Source: JBHHZJ01 sp046758005 | GTDB lineage: Bacteria; Pseudomonadota; Alphaproteobacteria; Kiloniellales; J153 | Direction of reading: 5' to 3' | NCBI GenBank assembly: GCA_046758005.1 | Contig: JBHHZJ010000143.1 | Coordinates: 1-6,284 of the forward strand | DNA: 6,284 bases | In this document: piece after piece, positions 1-5,530 of the stretch | Layout of the letters: every line of letters begins with the position of its first letter | Numbering within the stretch: position 1 is the first letter of the stretch | Notes under the pieces: model-generated | What the model was told of the DNA's origin: nothing | The model's input: only the letters and a program-made list of their open reading frames with translations | Database searches by the model: none | Program-made: the position numbers and the translations under genes

Positions 1-1
1 A

Positions 2-55
2 GCAGATCCGGGTCGATGAATCGCCTTCGGGCGATTCTCATCGACCCGGATCTGC
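2..55. repeat. Long inverted repeat (24-bp hairpin, TTCG loop)
   Basis: Positions 2-17 pair perfectly with 40-55 and 18-25 pair perfectly with 30-37, leaving a 2-nt bulge (38-39) and a four-base loop TTCG (26-29) closed by C25-G30. C(UUCG)G is a known exceptionally stable RNA tetraloop, so on the plus strand this should form a very stable RNA hairpin. It lies about 50 nt beyond the stop of the minus-strand 70-aa gene and could terminate that transcript, or a plus-strand gene left of the window. No T-tract follows on the plus side, and the minus-side flank is outside the window. It could instead be a dispersed REP-like palindrome. The structure is directly visible; its role is inferred. Confidence 0.8.
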
Positions 56-106
56 CCTAGGGTCCCACCGGGATGCGCAGCAATCTCAACGAGCCAACGG
101 TTGCGC

Positions 107-319
107 CTATTTCTCCTTTGGGCGAGGCGAGGCCGTGTGGTCAGACGGCGCCGCCGATGAGCCGCTCACGGCGTAGGCTCCCTCCAAGCGGGACAGCCGA
201 CGATCCATTTCCCGCAATTCCTTGGCGAGGTCGCCAACAGCATTGCCCAGTCTTTCCACCCGTTCGCCGATGACGGCGGCAGTCTGCACGGCATCGAGGA
301 CTTTATCGAACCAGCTCAT
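107..319 (-). CDS. Small helical protein of unknown function (70 aa)
   Basis: I do not recognise a named family. Residues 1-48 read as one or two amphipathic helices with heptad-like spacing of L, V and I among charged residues (for example ERVERLGNAVGDLAKELREM, then RRLSRLEGAY). This suggests a short coiled coil that oligomerises or binds a partner. Residues 50-70 are polar and low complexity (S, A, P, K rich) and probably disordered. There is no signal peptide or membrane segment, so it is probably cytoplasmic. The ATG at 319 is chosen because it is the only good start before an in-frame stop upstream. GGTGAG sits just before it, and it overlaps the TGA of a possible upstream short frame as ATGA. 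It lies downstream of the RHH-like gene on the same strand and may share its transcript. The amino-acid pattern supports real coding; the function is unknown. Confidence 0.6.
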   Translation of the reverse strand: MSWFDKVLDAVQTAAVIGERVERLGNAVGDLAKELREMDRRLSRLEGAYAVSGSSAAPSDHTASPRPKEK

Positions 320-417
320 CCGCTCACCGAGATATTGGCACCCCAGGCCGCGTCGGCCACGCTCGCGAAGCGGTCTCTGTCAAATTCACTCGACCCCTCC
401 TGAAAGCCGTCATTCAA
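316..417 (-). CDS. Possible 33-aa ORF or gene remnant
   Basis: This minus-strand frame starts at TTG 417 and ends in a TGA (318-316) that overlaps the ATG of the 70-aa gene as ATGA, the usual mark of translational coupling. GAGGA lies directly upstream, but only 3-4 nt from the TTG, which is close. The product is acidic to mixed, with protein-like segments such as EFDRDRFASVADAAWGANIS, unlike the Arg/Pro-rich shadows elsewhere. The frame is preceded in phase by a TAG (420-418), and before that by another open, protein-like stretch (480-421). It could be the 3' end of a broken longer gene rather than an intact small gene. No family is recognised. Confidence 0.3.
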   Translation of the reverse strand: MNDGFQEGSSEFDRDRFASVADAAWGANISVSG

Positions 418-515
418 CTATCCTCGTTTGATCGCCTCCCCGCCGGCCCCGATCGCCCCTTCGACCTCATTGACGAGGTCTTGGCCTTCTCAATGGCCGT
501 GACGCTCGCGCGAGC
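418..515 (-). pseudogene. Possible decayed coding stretch between the RHH-like gene and the small ORFs
   Basis: There is no intact gene here, but two neighbouring minus-strand frames look protein-like. From 515 to 480, in phase with the RHH-like gene after its TAG, the reading includes VTAIEKAK. From 480 to 421 the next frame reads DLVNEVEGAIGAGGEAIKRG and ends at TAG 420-418. Joining them needs a single-base frameshift near 480. The second frame is bounded upstream by a TGA (492-490) and has no ATG, GTG or TTG start. This fits a degenerate gene, but it could be chance in GC-rich DNA. What I see is the frames; the decay interpretation is inference. Confidence 0.2.
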
Positions 516-929
516 CTAATCGAGCCGTTTTTCCGTGAAATGGTCCTTCGTGGCTTCGATTTCGTCGAAGGCCTTGTCAAGCGCCGCATTGGCTCGTTGC
601 ATGGTCTGGAGCGCGACTTCGGACAGACGTTCGAGTGCTTCGATTTGTTCGGCCGAGGGCTCCATCCGGCCGGGCGGCGTCGGCGTTCCGTGCTCTTCGA
701 CACGAGCGGATTCGCCATAGCGTGCCCGCTCCTCGCGGGCCGTGACATCGCGGCTCGCGCCTTCCTGAGGATAACGGCCCGTGGTACCGGAGGGGGGTTC
801 CGACGTGCCCAACGACGAGACTGCGCCGCGAACAAGCTCACCCATGCTGACCTGCTCGCGCTTTGCGATCTCGGCGATCCGGGCCTTTTCCTCCTTGGAC
901 AAGAGGATAACCAAGCGTTCCGACTTCAT
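516..929 (-). CDS. Ribbon-helix-helix-like DNA-binding protein with helical C-terminus (137 aa)
   Basis: Residues 3-40 match the layout of CopG/Arc-type ribbon-helix-helix proteins: a short strand (SERLVILL), helix A (SKEEKARIAEIAKRE), a turn (QVS) and helix B (MGELVRGAVSSL). In that family the paired strands of a dimer enter the DNA major groove, usually to repress the protein's own promoter. Residues 41-91 are a polar linker rich in G, S, P, T and E. Residues 92-133 are a long amphipathic helix that could form a coiled coil. The ATG at 929 begins exactly where the RHH fold should begin. Its ribosome site is poor: the nearest GAGG is 11 nt away. A palindromic operator-like site lies 18-37 nt upstream. 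No toxin-like partner is seen downstream, so calling it an antitoxin is not justified. It follows dppF on the same strand after a 102-nt gap. An antisense plus-strand frame over the same stretch is Arg/Cys-rich and judged a shadow. Confidence 0.72.
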   Translation of the reverse strand: MKSERLVILLSKEEKARIAEIAKREQVSMGELVRGAVSSLGTSEPPSGTTGRYPQEGASRDVTAREERARYGESARVEEHGTPTPPGRMEPSAEQIEALERLSEVALQTMQRANAALDKAFDEIEATKDHFTEKRLD

Positions 930-946
930 GCTCGGGGCGGCCTCAT

Positions 947-966
947 ATGTTCATGTCAATGAACAT
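947..966. promoter_or_regulatory. Dyad operator candidate upstream of the RHH-like gene
   Basis: ATGTTCAT (947-954) and ATGAACAT (959-966) are a perfect 8-bp inverted repeat with a 4-nt spacer. The site lies 18-37 nt before the start codon of the RHH-like gene and directly downstream of its -10-like box, covering the expected transcription start. RHH repressors typically bind such short dyads in their own promoters. The site is also AT-rich compared with its GC-rich surroundings. Binding by this protein is inferred. Confidence 0.5.
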
Positions 967-967
967 G

Positions 968-973
968 ATAATA
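968..973 (-). promoter_or_regulatory. -10-like box for the RHH-like gene
   Basis: Read on the minus strand these six bases are TATTAT, one mismatch from the sigma-70 consensus, with a predicted start near 961 inside the dyad. The -35 region at 17-nt spacing (996-991, GATTTG) is poor, so the promoter may be weak or need an activator. A TTGACA also occurs within the dyad (959-954), but no -10 box is found 17 nt beyond it. Confidence 0.35.
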
Positions 974-1000
974 CGCCTTGCCTCCCGGCGCAAATCGGTT

Positions 1001-1013
1001 CCCCGATCAGGGG
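1001..1013 (-). terminator. Weak hairpin downstream of dppF
   Basis: CCCC (1001-1004) pairs with GGGG (1010-1013) around a 5-nt loop, 18 nt beyond the dppF stop. The stem is only 4 bp and no T-tract follows on the minus strand, so this is at best a weak transcription end. The dpp message may read through into the RHH-like gene. Confidence 0.2.
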
Positions 1014-1031
1014 CTTGTCGCATGCGCGCGC

Positions 1032-2042
1032 TCACACCGGCACAGTTTCGGCGACTTCGGCACTGCCCGCGGCGATCGCCTCGGCGTGGTGGCAGGAGAC
1101 CAGGCGCTCGTCGAAACCGCGCAGCTCGGGCCGCTCCCGGGCGCAGAGTTCCGTGGCGAAGGGGCAACGCCCATGGAAGGCGCAGCCCGGCGGCGGATCG
1201 ATGGGCGAGGGCAGCTCGCCCTTCAGCGCCACCCGCTTGCGCCGCTGCGCCGGGTCCACGGCGGGCGTGCTGGCGAGCAGCGCCCGGGTGTACGGATGGC
1301 GCGGCCGGGCGAAGATCTCCTTCCCCGGCCCCTGCTCGACCGGCCGGCCGAGGTACATGACCATGACGTCGTTGGCGATGTGCCGCACGACGCCGAGGTC
1401 GTGGGAGATGAACAGGTAGGCGAGGTCGAACTCCTCCTGCAGGTCGATGAGCAGGTTGAGCACCTGGGCCTGGATCGAAACGTCGAGCGCGGAGACCGGC
1501 TCGTCGGCGACCAGGATGCGCGGGCGCAGCATGAGCGCCCGGGCGATCGCGATGCGCTGGCGCTGGCCGCCGGAGAACATGTGCGGATAGCGGCCGTAGT
1601 GCTCGGGCCGCAGGCCGACCTTGGCCATCATCTCCTCGGCGCGGGCGCGGCGCTCGGCGGCGCCGTGGGACGTGTTGATGACCAGCGGCTCCTCCAGGAT
1701 GGCGCCGACCTTCTTGCGCGGGTTGAGCGAGCCGTAGGGGTCCTGGAACACGATCTGGACCGTCTGGCGCAGGCTTTTGCGCCGCTCCCCGTCCGCCTCG
1801 GCCACGTCCTGGCCGTCGATCAGCAGGCGTCCGGCGGTCGGCGGCTCGATCAAGGTGACCAGGCGGGCGAGCGTGGACTTGCCGCATCCCGACTCGCCGA
1901 CCACGGCCAGCGTCTGGCCGCGCGCCAGCGTGAAGCTCGCCCCGGCCAGGGCCCTGACCGTGGCGCGGCCGGCGAACATGCCGCGCCGGACCTCGTAGTG
2001 GCGGGCCACGTCGATGGCCTCGAGCACGACCTCCGCGCTCAC
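1032..2042 (-). CDS. dppF: Dipeptide ABC transporter ATP-binding protein DppF
   Basis: A 336-aa cytoplasmic ATPase subunit that pairs with DppD to drive peptide import through DppBC. Visible motifs: Walker A GESGCGKST (49-57), Q-loop Gln100 in VFQDPYGSLNP, signature FSGGQRQR (from 156), Walker B ILVADEP (176-182, catalytic Glu181) and switch His214 in ISHD. The C-terminal oligopeptide/dipeptide extension (from about 235) contains RHPYTRALL and four cysteines (287, 293, 300, 317). The segment VFQDPYGSLNPRKKVGAILE and the LPSP-PPGCAF run are typical of DppF, and the length fits the family. The start is the GTG at 2042, which overlaps the dppD TGA as GTGA (translational coupling). A much longer open frame upstream only reads the dppD region out of phase and is not part of the gene. 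It is the last gene of the dpp cluster. Confidence 0.95.
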   Translation of the reverse strand: MSAEVVLEAIDVARHYEVRRGMFAGRATVRALAGASFTLARGQTLAVVGESGCGKSTLARLVTLIEPPTAGRLLIDGQDVAEADGERRKSLRQTVQIVFQDPYGSLNPRKKVGAILEEPLVINTSHGAAERRARAEEMMAKVGLRPEHYGRYPHMFSGGQRQRIAIARALMLRPRILVADEPVSALDVSIQAQVLNLLIDLQEEFDLAYLFISHDLGVVRHIANDVMVMYLGRPVEQGPGKEIFARPRHPYTRALLASTPAVDPAQRRKRVALKGELPSPIDPPPGCAFHGRCPFATELCARERPELRGFDERLVSCHHAEAIAAGSAEVAETVPV

Positions 2043-3046
2043 GCCGCCGCCCCCTCCCCGCGCGCCGCGGCGCCGCACGGCGCGTCGCCGTCGAGCGGGT
2101 GGTAGCAGCGCAGCCTGCCGTCGCCGTCGGGCGCGAGCGCCGGCCGCTCGCGCCGGCAGCGCTCGCTCGCATAGCGGCAGCGCGGCCCGAACTGGCACCC
2201 GGTCGGCCGGTCGCCCGCCCCGGGCACGACCCCGGGAATGGTCGGCAGGCGGCGGGCGCCGATGCTGCGCTCCGGCAGCGCGGCGAGCAGGGCGCCGGTA
2301 TAGGGATGGCGCGGCTTTTCGAACAGGCTGTCGACGGCGCGCTCCTCGACCTGCTGGCCGGCGTACATGACCGAGACCCGCTGGGCGGTCTCGGCCACCA
2401 CGGCCATGTCGTGGGTGATCAGGATCAGAGCCATGCCCTGCTCGCGCTGCAGGTCCACCAGCAGGTCCAGGATCTGCGCCTGGATCGTCACGTCGAGCGC
2501 CGTGGTCGGCTCGTCGGCGATCAAGAGGCGCGGATTGCAGGCGATCGCCATGGCGATCATCACCCGCTGGTTCATGCCGCCCGAGAGCTGGTGCGGGAAG
2601 GCGCCGAGCCGGCTCTCGGGCGCCGGGATGCCGACCTGATCGAGCAGCTCGACGGCCCGCCGGCGCCGGCCGGCGCGGGAACCGCCGAGGTGGGTCCTGA
2701 GCGTCTCCATGATCTGGAAGCCGACGGTGAAGCACGGGTTGAGGCTGGTCGTCGGCTCCTGGAAGATCATGGCCATGTCCTTGCCGGTCAGCCGCCGCCG
2801 CTCGGCCGGCGTCAGGCCCAGCAGATCCGCGCCGGCGAAGCTCAGCCGGTCGGCGCTCACCTTGGCGGTCCACGGCAACAGGCCCATGAGCGCGAGTACG
2901 GTGACGCTCTTGCCCGAACCCGACTCGCCGACCACGCCGAGGACCTCGCCCTCGTCCAGGGTCATGTCGATGCCGTCCACGGCGCGGAACGGACCCTGAG
3001 TGGTCTGGAACTCGACCGTAAGGTTGCGGATCTCGAGCAGCGCCAC
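2039..3046 (-). CDS. dppD: Dipeptide ABC transporter ATP-binding protein DppD
   Basis: A 335-aa ATPase, partner of DppF on the cytoplasmic face of the DppBC channel. Motifs: Walker A GESGSGKS (40-47), Q-loop Gln96 in IFQEPTTSLNP, signature LSGGMNQR (154-161), Walker B LLIADEP (174-180, catalytic Glu179) and switch His212 in ITHD. The Met after LSGG, where most ABC proteins have Gln, is the usual form in the DppD/OppD branch. The C-terminal extension has HPYTGALL and four cysteines (284, 290, 297, 314), a pattern known to hold an iron-sulfur cluster in some Dpp ATPases. The start is GTG 3046, with GGAG 9 nt upstream (3059-3056), 5 nt after the dppC stop. The N-terminus VALLEIRNLTVEF fits the family start. 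A longer open frame upstream is a shadow of dppC. The end overlaps dppF by 4 nt. Confidence 0.95.
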   Translation of the reverse strand: MALLEIRNLTVEFQTTQGPFRAVDGIDMTLDEGEVLGVVGESGSGKSVTVLALMGLLPWTAKVSADRLSFAGADLLGLTPAERRRLTGKDMAMIFQEPTTSLNPCFTVGFQIMETLRTHLGGSRAGRRRRAVELLDQVGIPAPESRLGAFPHQLSGGMNQRVMIAMAIACNPRLLIADEPTTALDVTIQAQILDLLVDLQREQGMALILITHDMAVVAETAQRVSVMYAGQQVEERAVDSLFEKPRHPYTGALLAALPERSIGARRLPTIPGVVPGAGDRPTGCQFGPRCRYASERCRRERPALAPDGDGRLRCYHPLDGDAPCGAAARGEGAAA

Positions 3047-3051
3047 CGGGC

Positions 3052-3963
3052 TCAGCTCCGCTTCATCTTGGGGTCGAGGGCGTCGCGCAGGCCGTCGCCC
3101 ATCAGGTTGAAGGCCCACACCGCGAGGAAGATGGCGACGCCCGGGAAGGTCACGACCCACCAGGCGCGCAGGATGAACTCGCGCGCGTCGGCCAGCATGG
3201 TGCCCCATTCCGGGGTCGGCGGCTGCGCGCCCATGCCGAGGAAGCCGAGCGCGGCGGCGTCGAGGATCGCGGTCGAGAAGCCGAGCGTGGCCTGGACGAT
3301 CAGCGGAGCCATGCAGTTGGGCAGGACCGTGATCACCATGAGGCGCAAGCGCCCGGCCCCGGCGACCCGGCTGGCGGTGACATAGTCCTTGGACAGCTCG
3401 GTGATCGCGGACGCCCGCGTCAGGCGCACGAAATGCGGCAGGAAGACGACCGCGATGGCGATCATCGCGTTTCGCAGGCTGGGCCCCAGGATGGCCACGA
3501 TCACCAGCGCCAACAGCAGGCTGGGCACCGCGAGGATCACATCCATCATGCGCATGAGCACGACCTCGATCGCGCCGCGGAAATACGCCGCGGCGAGGCC
3601 GAGGGCGATGCCGGCCGACAGCGACAGCGTGATCACGATGCAGCCGACGAACAGCGAATAGCGCGAGCCGTGCATGATGCGCGAAAGGATGTCGCGTCCG
3701 GTCGCATCGGTGCCGAGCACGAAGTCCCACGATCCGCCGTCCTGCCAGACCGGGGGCGCGAGCAGGTGATCGCGGAACTGCTCGATCGGCGAATGACGGG
3801 CCAGAACGTCGGCCAAGACCGCCACGAGCACGATCAGCGTCACGATCACGAGGCCCGCGACCGCGCCCCTGTTCTCGCTGAAGTAGTACCAGAACTCGCG
3901 CAGCGGATGGATCGGCGCGGCCGAGGCCTGGGGTTCCTGTCGGGCGTCCGCGACGGCGATCAT
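3052..3963 (-). CDS. dppC: Dipeptide ABC transporter permease DppC
   Basis: A 303-aa inner-membrane permease, second half of the DppBC translocation channel. Residues 1-35 are a polar cytoplasmic tail. Hydrophobic segments follow at about 36-56, 102-126, 139-160, 165-180, 217-240 and 266-288, consistent with six membrane helices. FVLGTDATGRDILSR (81-95) is the conserved periplasmic segment of DppC/OppC-type permeases. The EAA coupling loop that docks on the ATPases lies around 188-216 (ELSKDYVTASRVAGAGR, ending VLPN). The C-terminal LMGDGLRDALDPKM is also characteristic. The length is normal. ATG 3963 starts 4 nt after the dppB stop. GAGG overlaps that stop and is very close to the ATG, so initiation probably depends on coupling to dppB. 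Confidence 0.96.
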   Translation of the reverse strand: MIAVADARQEPQASAAPIHPLREFWYYFSENRGAVAGLVIVTLIVLVAVLADVLARHSPIEQFRDHLLAPPVWQDGGSWDFVLGTDATGRDILSRIMHGSRYSLFVGCIVITLSLSAGIALGLAAAYFRGAIEVVLMRMMDVILAVPSLLLALVIVAILGPSLRNAMIAIAVVFLPHFVRLTRASAITELSKDYVTASRVAGAGRLRLMVITVLPNCMAPLIVQATLGFSTAILDAAALGFLGMGAQPPTPEWGTMLADAREFILRAWWVVTFPGVAIFLAVWAFNLMGDGLRDALDPKMKRS

Positions 3964-3967
3964 GGCC

Positions 3968-4978
3968 TCACCGGGCGTGGCGAATACGCGGGTTGATCAG
4001 GCCGTAGAGCAGGTCGACCACCAGGTTCACGATCATGACCATGGAAGCGATGAGCAGCAGGCCGCTCTGCACCGAGGGGTAATCGCGGCGGAAGATCGAA
4101 TCGACGAGCCACTTGCCCACGCCGGGCCAGGAGAAGATCGTCTCGGTCAGGATCGCGCCGGCGAGCAGCACGCCGACCTGCAGGCCGATCACGGTGACCA
4201 CCGGGATGAGCGCGTTGCGCAGGGCGTGCAGACCGATCACCCGGAACGGCGAGAGCCCCTTGGCCCGTGCGGTGCGCACGTAGTCCTCGTTCAGCACCTC
4301 TAGCATGGCCGAGCGGGTCTGGCGCGCGATCACGGCGAGCGGAATCGTGGCCAACACGACCGACGGCAGGATCAGGTGGCGCACGGCCGAGACGAACGCC
4401 CCCTTCTCCTCGGACAGCAGCGTGTCGATCAGCATGAAGCCGGTCACCGGATCGACCCAGAAGAGCGCCGAAATCCGCCCCGAGACCGGCGTCCACTGCA
4501 AGATGCCGGAGAACAGGATGATCAGCATCAGGCCCGACCAGAAGATCGGCATGGAATAGCCGGTGAGCGACAGCGTCATGACCGTGTGGTCGAAGGCCGA
4601 GCCGCGCCGGACCGCGGCGAAGATGCCGGCCGGCAGCCCGATCGCGAGCGCGATGGCGAGCGCGCAGATCGACAGCTCGATGGTCGCCGGAAACAGGGTC
4701 AGGAACTCGTCGAGCACCGGCTGCTTGGTGACGATCGACTTGCCGAGGTCGCCCTGCAGCACGTCACCGAGGAAGCCCAGGTACTGCTCCCACATCGGGC
4801 GGTCGAAGCCCATTTCGTGCAGGAGCCGGGCGTGGCGCGCGGGGTCGATCCCACGCTCGCCGACCAAAAGCTCGATCGGGTCGCCCGGCACCAGGCGGAT
4901 GAAGGCGAAGGCCGCCAGCGTCACCCCGATGAACGTGGGCGCGAGCAGCAGCAGCCGGTTGAAGACGAAGCGAAACAT
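3968..4978 (-). CDS. dppB: Dipeptide ABC transporter permease DppB
   Basis: A 336-aa inner-membrane permease that pairs with DppC. The N-terminal MFRFVFNRLLLLAPTFIGVT with the following helix (about 9-29) and FIRLVPGDP (26-34) are hallmarks of DppB/OppB-type permeases. Further hydrophobic segments lie at about 100-122, 132-158, 200-218, 255-278 and 303-327. The EAA coupling loop is at about 227-260 (EDYVRTARAKGLSP, then ALRNALIPV), followed by the family segment ETIFSWPGVGKWLVDSI (279-295). The length fits the family. ATG 4978 is clear from the conserved N-terminus, though the upstream site is only GGGG 2 nt away. It is the first gene of the tight dppBCDF run and is separated from dppA by 617 nt holding an opposite-strand gene, unlike the classic contiguous dppABCDF order. 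Confidence 0.96.
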   Translation of the reverse strand: MFRFVFNRLLLLAPTFIGVTLAAFAFIRLVPGDPIELLVGERGIDPARHARLLHEMGFDRPMWEQYLGFLGDVLQGDLGKSIVTKQPVLDEFLTLFPATIELSICALAIALAIGLPAGIFAAVRRGSAFDHTVMTLSLTGYSMPIFWSGLMLIILFSGILQWTPVSGRISALFWVDPVTGFMLIDTLLSEEKGAFVSAVRHLILPSVVLATIPLAVIARQTRSAMLEVLNEDYVRTARAKGLSPFRVIGLHALRNALIPVVTVIGLQVGVLLAGAILTETIFSWPGVGKWLVDSIFRRDYPSVQSGLLLIASMVMIVNLVVDLLYGLINPRIRHAR

Positions 4979-5119
4979 GACCCCGAAGTTCGATCAAACG
5001 CTGCGACGGAGGCCGCCTAGACCCGCCCGCCGCTTAAGACGGCCGGCAACCGGGCGCGCGGGATCGACCTTGCGCCGCGCACGGGCCCGCGTGCGGCGGT
5101 CCGAGACCGCGCTCGAGTC

Positions 5120-5128
5120 TGGTATGAT
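5120..5128 (+). promoter_or_regulatory. Extended -10 promoter candidate for the GYD gene
   Basis: TGGTATGAT combines a TGn extension with the -10-like hexamer TATGAT (5123-5128). The 17-nt-spaced -35 position (5100-5105, TCCGAG) is poor, as is common for extended -10 promoters. The predicted start near 5135 gives a leader of about 48 nt before the ATG at 5183. Confidence 0.4.
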
Positions 5129-5137
5129 GGGCGCCTG

Positions 5138-5162
5138 CGTAACACGGTTCTCGACGTTTACG
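5138..5162 (+). promoter_or_regulatory. Possible stem-loop in the GYD gene leader
   Basis: CGTAA (5138-5142) pairs with TTACG (5158-5162) and ACG (5144-5146) pairs with CGT (5155-5157), with one bulged C (5143) and an 8-nt loop. This 8-bp structure would sit at the 5' end of the predicted transcript, ending about 10 nt before the ribosome site (GAGG, 5173-5176). No known riboswitch is recognised; it may stabilise the message or be incidental. Confidence 0.25.
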
Positions 5163-5182
5163 GCGAAGGAAAGAGGCAAGCC

Positions 5183-5461
5183 ATGAAGTACATTCTGCTC
5201 GGCACGCTTAGCACCGACTGGGCCGCCAAGCACGGCCAGCGGGTCGAAAGCGCCAAGAAGAAGCTCGCGGAACTCGGCATCACGCTGGAAGCAGTCTACT
5301 ACACGCAAGGTCAGTTCGACTTCGTCGACGTGGTCGAGGCACCGGACCCGGAGGCCCTACTTACGTTCTCGATCTGGTACGTCACCCAAGGTTTCGGGCG
5401 CATCCAATCGATGCCGGCCTTCGACGCGGATACCCTGGCGCGCGCGGCGGGCAAGGCCTGA
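5183..5461 (+). CDS. GYD domain-containing protein (92 aa)
   Basis: A small cytoplasmic protein of the GYD family, which has a ferredoxin-like alpha/beta fold of the dimeric alpha-beta barrel type and no well-established biochemical role. Strand 1 is MKYILLGTLS, followed by a helix (15-31, HGQRVESAKKKLAELG), a strand (33-40, ITLEAVYY) and the family motif TQGQFDFVDVVEAPDPE (41-57). Here Phe replaces the Tyr of the GYD triplet. A helix (58-69) and a final strand containing GRIQSMPAF (72-80) complete the domain. About 92 aa is typical for the family. ATG 5183 has GAGG 6 nt upstream (5173-5176). It is the only convincing plus-strand gene in the window, transcribed divergently from dppB and towards dppA. 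A functional link to peptide uptake is not shown by the sequence. Confidence 0.9.
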   Translation: MKYILLGTLSTDWAAKHGQRVESAKKKLAELGITLEAVYYTQGQFDFVDVVEAPDPEALLTFSIWYVTQGFGRIQSMPAFDADTLARAAGKA

Positions 5462-5530
5462 TCCGGTCGTCACGCTGAAGGTTGCCGCCGGCCGGCCCGC
5501 GCCAGAGGCCAAGGAGCCGCGGCCGGTCCT

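Larger units (their letters stand above)
4979..5182. other. Divergent intergenic region between dppB and the GYD gene
   Basis: This 204-nt region separates two divergent starts and so should hold promoters for both. The GYD side has a plausible extended -10 box, a leader hairpin and a ribosome site. On the dppB side I find no convincing sigma-70 promoter. It is very GC-rich between 5041 and 5100 and includes a short GC hairpin (stem 5078-5083 with 5090-5095), of no assignable role. No small gene is evident here. Confidence 0.5.

Noticed and set aside
324..389. 21-codon GTG frame with an excellent AGGAGG site (401-396) on the minus strand
   Set aside because: Spacing is ideal, but the product is short, Arg/Pro-rich and overlaps a more protein-like frame. 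The site may instead be incidental or help the downstream gene.
516..929. Toxin-antitoxin module
   Set aside because: The RHH-like protein could be read as an antitoxin, but no neighbouring frame resembles a known toxin fold and the downstream small protein is only a helical coil.
540..962. 140-codon plus-strand frame opposite the RHH-like gene
   Set aside because: Rich in Arg, Cys and Gly with no recognisable fold; the minus-strand product has a credible RHH layout and charged helices.
978..2105. 375-codon plus-strand open frame opposite dppF
   Set aside because: Antisense shadow of GC-rich codons in dppF. The translation is Arg/Gly/Asp/His-rich with no family pattern, while dppF is intact on the minus strand.
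943..2172. 409-codon minus-strand frame overlapping dppF
   Set aside because: Out-of-phase reading of dppF, extremely Arg/Pro/Ala-rich; all ABC motifs are in the dppF frame instead.
2043..2873. In-frame 5' extension of dppF through the dppD region
   Set aside because: The extension is the out-of-phase translation of dppD. The family N-terminus begins at the GTG overlapping the dppD stop.
2099..3385. 428-codon plus-strand open frame opposite dppD and part of dppC
   Set aside because: Same reason: a mirror of dppD coding, with an unnatural composition and no domain.
3433..5020. Plus-strand frames opposite dppC and dppB (3433-3996 and 4376-5020)
   Set aside because: Asp/Gln/Arg/His-rich mirrors of membrane-protein codons; the permeases on the other strand are certain.
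5488..5526. CCGGCC/GGCCGG inverted repeat downstream of the GYD gene
   Set aside because: Only about 7 bp around a 25-nt loop in very GC-rich sequence, so expected by chance; the 5531-5578 stem-loop is far stronger.
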